A stretch of 39,841 nt of DNA from an uncultured Oscillospiraceae bacterium (lineage in GTDB: Bacteria; Bacillota_A; Clostridia; Oscillospirales; Oscillospiraceae): contig CALXGC010000024.1 of NCBI GenBank assembly GCA_944387755.1, positions 1 through 39,841 of the forward strand. The letters are read 5' to 3'. A program made the translations under genes and the position numbers. The notes under the pieces were generated by a model. That model did not search any database, was not told the origin of the DNA, and was given only the letters and a program-made list of their open reading frames with translations. Below, in pieces: positions 34,713 to 39,841 of this stretch. Numbering within the stretch: the stretch's first letter is position 1; every line of letters begins with the position of its first letter.

Positions 34713-34806
34713 AATGAATGATTATACAAAATAAGGGGTTGAAATTCTGAAACAGGAGTGGTAAACTATTCCCAATGAACCAAAGCCGGGTCCGGCCTTC
34801 GGACCC
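34713..34806 (+). promoter_or_regulatory. argG promoter, possible ARG box and leader hairpin
   Basis: -35 TTGAAA at 34739-34744, 17-base spacer, -10 TAAACT at 34762-34767. Just upstream, TGAATGATTATACA (34715-34728) resembles an ARG box (TGAAT-4 AT-ATTCA) with one mismatch in the second half. Further half sites (ATTCA) lie at about 34660 and 34682. In the leader GGGTCCG (34788-34794) pairs with CGGACCC (34800-34806). Confidence 0.5.
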
Positions 34807-34834
34807 AATATGAAATTTGGGAGGAAATACTGTC

Positions 34835-36052
<1,218 letters not shown>

Positions 36053-36063
36053 GCGCCACTGTG

Positions 36064-36191
36064 GGGCGGGGGCTTGCCCCCGCCGCTCTTATCCGATACC
36101 GGGACGGCGGGGGCGAGCCCCCGCCCTACTGGGACCGGGACGGCGGGGGCAAGCCCCCGCCCTACTGGACCGGCGGGGACAAACCCCGCCC
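36064..36191 (+). repeat. Four GC-rich hairpin repeats between argG and argH
   Basis: GGCGGGGGC and GCCCCCGCC form perfect 9-bp hairpins with 2-base spacers at 36065-36084, 36106-36125 and 36142-36161, and a shorter version (GGCGGGG with CCCCGCC) at 36172-36190. Units 2 and 3 share flanks GGGAC and CTACTGG. Spacing shrinks from 41 to 36 to 30 bases. The array ends 35 bases before argH. Confidence 0.85.
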
Positions 36192-36225
36192 GGCCAAATT
36201 TTATGAAAGTAGGAGAGGAACCGCT

Positions 36226-37608
36226 ATGAAATTATGGGCCGGCCGGTTTCAGAAAGAGACCGATAGCTTAGTAAACGACTTCAATTCCTCCATCCAGTTT
36301 GACGCCCGCCTGTACAAGCAGGACATCGCCGGCTCCATCGCCCACGCCCGGATGCTGGGCAAGCAGGGAATCATTGAGGAGCACGAGGTGGAGGCCATTG
36401 TAGACGGCCTGAAGGCCATCCTGGCCGACATTGACGCCGGTAAAGTGGAGTTCTCCGTGGACAACGAGGACATCCACATGAACATTGAGACGCTGCTGAC
36501 CCAGCGCATCGGCGACGCGGGCAAGCGGCTGCACACCGCCCGGTCCCGGAACGACCAGGTGGCGGTGGACACCCGCCTGTATGTGAAGCAGGAGATCCCC
36601 GTCATCATCGACCAGATTCTGAAGCTGGAGCAGGTGCTGGTGGAGCGGGCCAAGGAACACCTGGACACGGTGATGCCAGGCTATACCCACCTGCAGCGGG
36701 CCCAGCCCACCACCTTCGGCCACTATATGATGGCCTATGCCAATATGTTCAAGCGGGACGTCACCCGCCTGGAGGACTGTCTGGCGCGGCTGGACGAGTG
36801 CCCTCTGGGGGCGGGGGCCCTGGCCACCACCACCTATCCCATCGACCGGTTTGAGACCGCCCAGGCCCTGGGCTTCCAAAAGCCCACCGACAACTCCATG
36901 GACTCCGTGTCCGACCGGGACTATGCCATCGAGCTTTTAAGCGGCCTGTCTGTGCTGATGATGCACCTGTCCCGCTTCTCCGAGGAGATTATCCTCTGGT
37001 GTTCCTGGGAGTTTAAGTTTGTGGACCTGGACGACGCCTACTCCACCGGCTCCTCCATCATGCCCCAGAAGAAGAACCCCGACGTGGCCGAGCTGGTCCG
37101 GGGCAAGACGGGCCGGGTGTACGGCGACCTGATGGCCCTGCTGACGGTGATGAAGGGGCTGCCCCTGGCCTATAACAAGGATATGCAGGAGGACAAGGAG
37201 GCCCTTTTCGACGCCATTGACACGGTGGAGGAGTGCCTGCCTGTGTTTGCCGCCATGGTGAACACCCTGTCCGTCCGCCGCCACAACATGGAGCGGGCCG
37301 CCGCCGGCGGCTTCATCAACGCCACCGACTGCGCCGACTATCTGGTGAAGAAGGGAATGCCCTTCCGGGAGGCGTACATGATTGTGGGCCGGCTGGTGAA
37401 TCTGTGCATCAAAAACCATGAGACCCTGGACACCCTCACCCTGCGGGATTTCCGGGCCATCTCCGAGCTGTTCGACGAGGGCGTGTACGAGGCCATGGCG
37501 CTGAAGAACTGCGTCAACGGCCGGAAGGTCTACGGCGGCCCCTCCAAGCAGGCCGTTGCCAAGCAGATTCAGCTGATTGAGGAGTTCATCGCCGCGCGGA
37601 AAAAATAA
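36226..37608 (+). CDS. argH: Argininosuccinate lyase
   Basis: The protein has 460 residues, the usual length. It splits argininosuccinate into arginine and fumarate. It begins MKLWAGRFQ and carries the fumarase-superfamily signature GSSIMPQKKNPD, with the catalytic serine in that flexible loop, and TARSRNDQVAVDTRLY. The start follows AGGAGAGGAA; upstream in-frame sequence reads through the hairpin repeats and is not coding. The gene is followed by the argB-like gene after 33 bases. Confidence 0.97.
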   Translation: MKLWAGRFQKETDSLVNDFNSSIQFDARLYKQDIAGSIAHARMLGKQGIIEEHEVEAIVDGLKAILADIDAGKVEFSVDNEDIHMNIETLLTQRIGDAGKRLHTARSRNDQVAVDTRLYVKQEIPVIIDQILKLEQVLVERAKEHLDTVMPGYTHLQRAQPTTFGHYMMAYANMFKRDVTRLEDCLARLDECPLGAGALATTTYPIDRFETAQALGFQKPTDNSMDSVSDRDYAIELLSGLSVLMMHLSRFSEEIILWCSWEFKFVDLDDAYSTGSSIMPQKKNPDVAELVRGKTGRVYGDLMALLTVMKGLPLAYNKDMQEDKEALFDAIDTVEECLPVFAAMVNTLSVRRHNMERAAAGGFINATDCADYLVKKGMPFREAYMIVGRLVNLCIKNHETLDTLTLRDFRAISELFDEGVYEAMALKNCVNGRKVYGGPSKQAVAKQIQLIEEFIAARKK

Positions 37609-37641
37609 ACCGCGCAGACGGCACAGAGAGAGGAGATACAT

Positions 37642-38481
37642 ATGGATCGGGCTACAATTTTGACGGAAGCTCTGCCCTATATTCAGCGCTACAACGGGAA
37701 AATCGTGGTGATCAACTGCGGCGGCGCGGCCATGAGCCAGGAGCTGCGGGACGCGGTGGCCGCGGACGTCACTCTGCTCCGCCTGGTGGGCATTAAGATT
37801 GTGCTGGTACACGGCATCGGCCCGGAGGTGCGCCAGGCGCTGAAGGACGCCGGGAAGGAGCTGCCCATGGCGGAAGGCTTCCCCCAGGTGGACGAGGCGT
37901 CCATAGACCTGGTGCAGGAGATCCTGTGCGGCAAGGTAAACAAGACCCTGGCCGCCTCCCTGAATAAGATGGGCTCCAGCGCCATCGGCCTGTGCGGCAT
38001 TGACGGCGGCTTTCTGACGGCCGGCCCCATGGAGGGCGCCCGCAGCCGCACGGGGACCCTGATTCGGGCGGACGGCGCGATTCTGGAGGATTTCCTCTCC
38101 AAGGGCTACACCCCGGTGGTGGCCGCGGTGGCCCAGGGGGCGGAGGACCCCGCCCAGGCGTTCAGCGTCAGCGCCAACCAGACGGCGGCCAAGCTGGCGG
38201 TGGCCCTGAAGGCGGAGAAGCTCATCCATCTGGTGGCGGCGGAGAATCTGCTCCGCGCCCCGGAGCAGGAGGGCCCCATCCCGGTGCTGCACCTGTCTCA
38301 GGTGCCCGCTCTCATCCGCAATGGGACCATTCCGGCGGATATGGCCGGCAAGGTGAACTTCAGCGTGGAGGCGGTGCGCTCCGGCGTGAAATCCGCCACG
38401 CTGCTGGACGGGAGCGTGCCCCACGCCATTTTGCTGGAGCTGCTGTCCGACGAGGGCGCCGGCACGATGCTGACCCACTGA
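37642..38481 (+). CDS. argB: Acetylglutamate kinase homologue with altered active site
   Basis: The protein has 279 residues and a clear amino acid kinase fold related to ArgB: INCGGAAM near the start, VHGIGPEV, GKVNK and the end PHAILLELLSDEGAGTM. Several key positions differ from canonical ArgB (Escherichia coli numbering). K8 (in IKYGGNAM) is N25. The second Gly of HGGGPE is I59. R66 (GLRVTD), which binds the N-acetylglutamate carboxylate, is P81 in GFPQVD. D162 (INADT) aligns with Q180 or N179. The lysine equivalent to K217 (K237) seems kept. It may be a pseudokinase or use another substrate. GAGAGAGGAG precedes the ATG. It lies between argH and argF. The gene symbol reflects family, not proven activity. 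Confidence 0.75.
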   Translation: MDRATILTEALPYIQRYNGKIVVINCGGAAMSQELRDAVAADVTLLRLVGIKIVLVHGIGPEVRQALKDAGKELPMAEGFPQVDEASIDLVQEILCGKVNKTLAASLNKMGSSAIGLCGIDGGFLTAGPMEGARSRTGTLIRADGAILEDFLSKGYTPVVAAVAQGAEDPAQAFSVSANQTAAKLAVALKAEKLIHLVAAENLLRAPEQEGPIPVLHLSQVPALIRNGTIPADMAGKVNFSVEAVRSGVKSATLLDGSVPHAILLELLSDEGAGTMLTH

Positions 38482-38495
38482 AGAAGGAAGAAAAA

Positions 38496-39416
38496 ATGAA
38501 AAAAGACCTGTTGAAGCTGCTGGACCTGACCGGCGAGGACATTCTGAAGATTCTGGACACGGCGGACCAGCTGAAATTCAGCCAGAAGCACGGCATTCCC
38601 CACGACAAGCTCAAGGGGAAGACTCTGGCCATGATTTTTGAGAAGAACTCTACCCGGACCCGCGTCTCCTTTGAGACCGGCATGTACCAGCTGGGGGGCC
38701 ACGCCCTGTTTCTCTCCAGCAAGGAGAGCCAGATCGGCCGGGGCGAGCCGGTGGAGGACACCGCCCGGGTGCTGCTGCGCTACTGCGACGGCATCATGAT
38801 CCGCACCTTCGCCCAGGAGGAGGTGGAGACCCTGGCGGCCCACGCCAATATTCCGGTGATCAACGGTTTGACGGACTTCTGCCACCCCTGCCAGGTGCTG
38901 GCCGACCTGATGACCGTCCGGGAGCACAAGGCGGTGCTGGAGGGCCTGAAGATGTGCTACATCGGCGACGGCAACAATATGGCCAACTCCCTGATTGTGG
39001 GCGGCCTGAAGGTGGGCATGGAGGTGTCCGTGGCCTGCCCGGAGGGCTATGAGCCCCACCCGGATGTGCTGGCCTTCGCCCAGAGCGGCCCCAGCTTCAA
39101 ATTCACTCTCTGCCGGGACCCCAGAGAGGCCGCTGTGAACGCCGACGTGGTGTTCACCGACGTGTGGGCCTCCATGGGCCAGGAGGAGGAGAAGGCCGTC
39201 CGGGAGAAGGCCTTCGTGGGCTATCAGGTCAACCGTGAGCTCATGGCCCTCACCCGCCCCGGCTGTATGGTGCAGCACTGCCTGCCCGCCCACCGGGGGG
39301 AGGAGATCACCGCCGACGTGTTCGAGGCGCACGCGGAGGAGATCTTCGACGAGGCGGAGAACCGCCTCCATGCCCAGAAGGCGGTTATGTACCTGCTGAT
39401 GGGCGGCGAAGAATAA
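38496..39416 (+). CDS. argF: Ornithine carbamoyltransferase
   Basis: The protein has 306 residues. It makes citrulline from ornithine and carbamoyl phosphate. The carbamoyl phosphate motif STRTRVSFE is present, as are HPCQ, the ornithine SMG loop (WASMGQE) and HCLPAHRGEE with the catalytic Cys. All key residues are intact, unlike the ArgB homologue just upstream. It lies 14 bases after the argB-like stop with GAAGGAAG before the ATG. It ends in a strong terminator shared with rpoC. Confidence 0.97.
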   Translation: MKKDLLKLLDLTGEDILKILDTADQLKFSQKHGIPHDKLKGKTLAMIFEKNSTRTRVSFETGMYQLGGHALFLSSKESQIGRGEPVEDTARVLLRYCDGIMIRTFAQEEVETLAAHANIPVINGLTDFCHPCQVLADLMTVREHKAVLEGLKMCYIGDGNNMANSLIVGGLKVGMEVSVACPEGYEPHPDVLAFAQSGPSFKFTLCRDPREAAVNADVVFTDVWASMGQEEEKAVREKAFVGYQVNRELMALTRPGCMVQHCLPAHRGEEITADVFEAHAEEIFDEAENRLHAQKAVMYLLMGGEE

Positions 39417-39425
39417 AAAACACAG

Positions 39426-39469
39426 CAAAAAAACGGACCTGCTGCTCTGGCAGCAGGTCCGTTTTTTTT
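39426..39469. terminator. Bidirectional terminator between argF and rpoC
   Basis: CGGACCTGCTGC (39434-39445) pairs with GCAGCAGGTCCG (39450-39461), loop TCTG, with seven A before and eight T after. Confidence 0.93.
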
Positions 39470-39497
39470 GCCCTGCGGGACAGCTGTCCCGCCTGCG

Positions 39498-39841
<344 letters not shown>

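Noticed and set aside
36064..36191. CRISPR array
   Set aside because: The repeats are short self-complementary hairpins with uneven spacing and no unique spacers; no cas genes are present.

Overview
The window is about 39.8 kb of GC-rich (roughly 60 percent), densely coded chromosome from an anaerobic Gram-positive bacterium. The best fit is a clostridial gut lineage of the Oscillospiraceae type (Flavonifractor, Pseudoflavonifractor, Lawsonibacter or Oscillibacter relatives). This is inferred from the class III anaerobic ribonucleotide reductase, a V-type ATPase, a glmS ribozyme, a SpoVB-like flippase, a DarA-type c-di-AMP receptor, and strong AGGAGG ribosome binding sites with TTGNNN-N17-TATAAT-type promoters. 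No phage, insertion sequence, CRISPR array, tRNA or rRNA was seen.

Layout, left to right. 1-127: tail of a CoA-acylating aldehyde dehydrogenase, then a terminator. 238-4405: a three-gene unit of a LarA-type (nickel-pincer family) racemase homologue, a GlpA/LhgO-like flavoprotein with a [2Fe-2S] domain, and a GlpB-like flavoprotein carrying a fused DUF1667 domain. 4434-6360 (minus): a membrane-anchored DUF4015-like protein and a FabG-like reductase. 6625-9770: a lipid kinase, then glmS behind a clear glmS ribozyme. 10115-18963: a nine-gene V-ATPase operon (H-I-K-E-C-F-A-B-D) whose proteolipid has Na+-type ligands. 19412-21886: a putative Na+/H+ antiporter behind a structured leader, followed by a cytidylate-kinase-like protein. 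21929-24108 (minus): a SpoVB/MurJ-like flippase and a GNAT acetyltransferase. 24275-26972: nrdD and nrdG behind a promoter with an NrdR-like box. 27003-31032 (minus): a MATE transporter, a K+/H+ antiporter with RCK-C domains, a c-di-AMP receptor and a tiny membrane protein. 31388-33811: a GH3 glycosidase. 33864-34588: a TauE/SafE permease split into two half-size genes. 34835-39416: argG, argH, an argB-like gene and argF. 39498-end (minus): the 3' end of rpoC.

Two themes link the genes. The first is cation and energy metabolism: a probable Na+-V-ATPase, a Na+/H+ antiporter, a K+/H+ antiporter and a c-di-AMP receptor lie within about 20 kb. The second is arginine synthesis, where the ArgB homologue has lost several residues used for N-acetylglutamate binding and catalysis and may no longer be an acetylglutamate kinase. 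That ArgB-like protein, the LarA/flavoprotein cluster and the split TauE pair are the items most worth following up. Regulatory structure is rich: a glmS ribozyme, an inverted repeat between the -35 and -10 of the V-ATPase promoter, a strong hairpin before the proteolipid gene, a 15-bp palindrome at the K+/H+ antiporter start site, and GC-rich intergenic hairpin repeats in two places.
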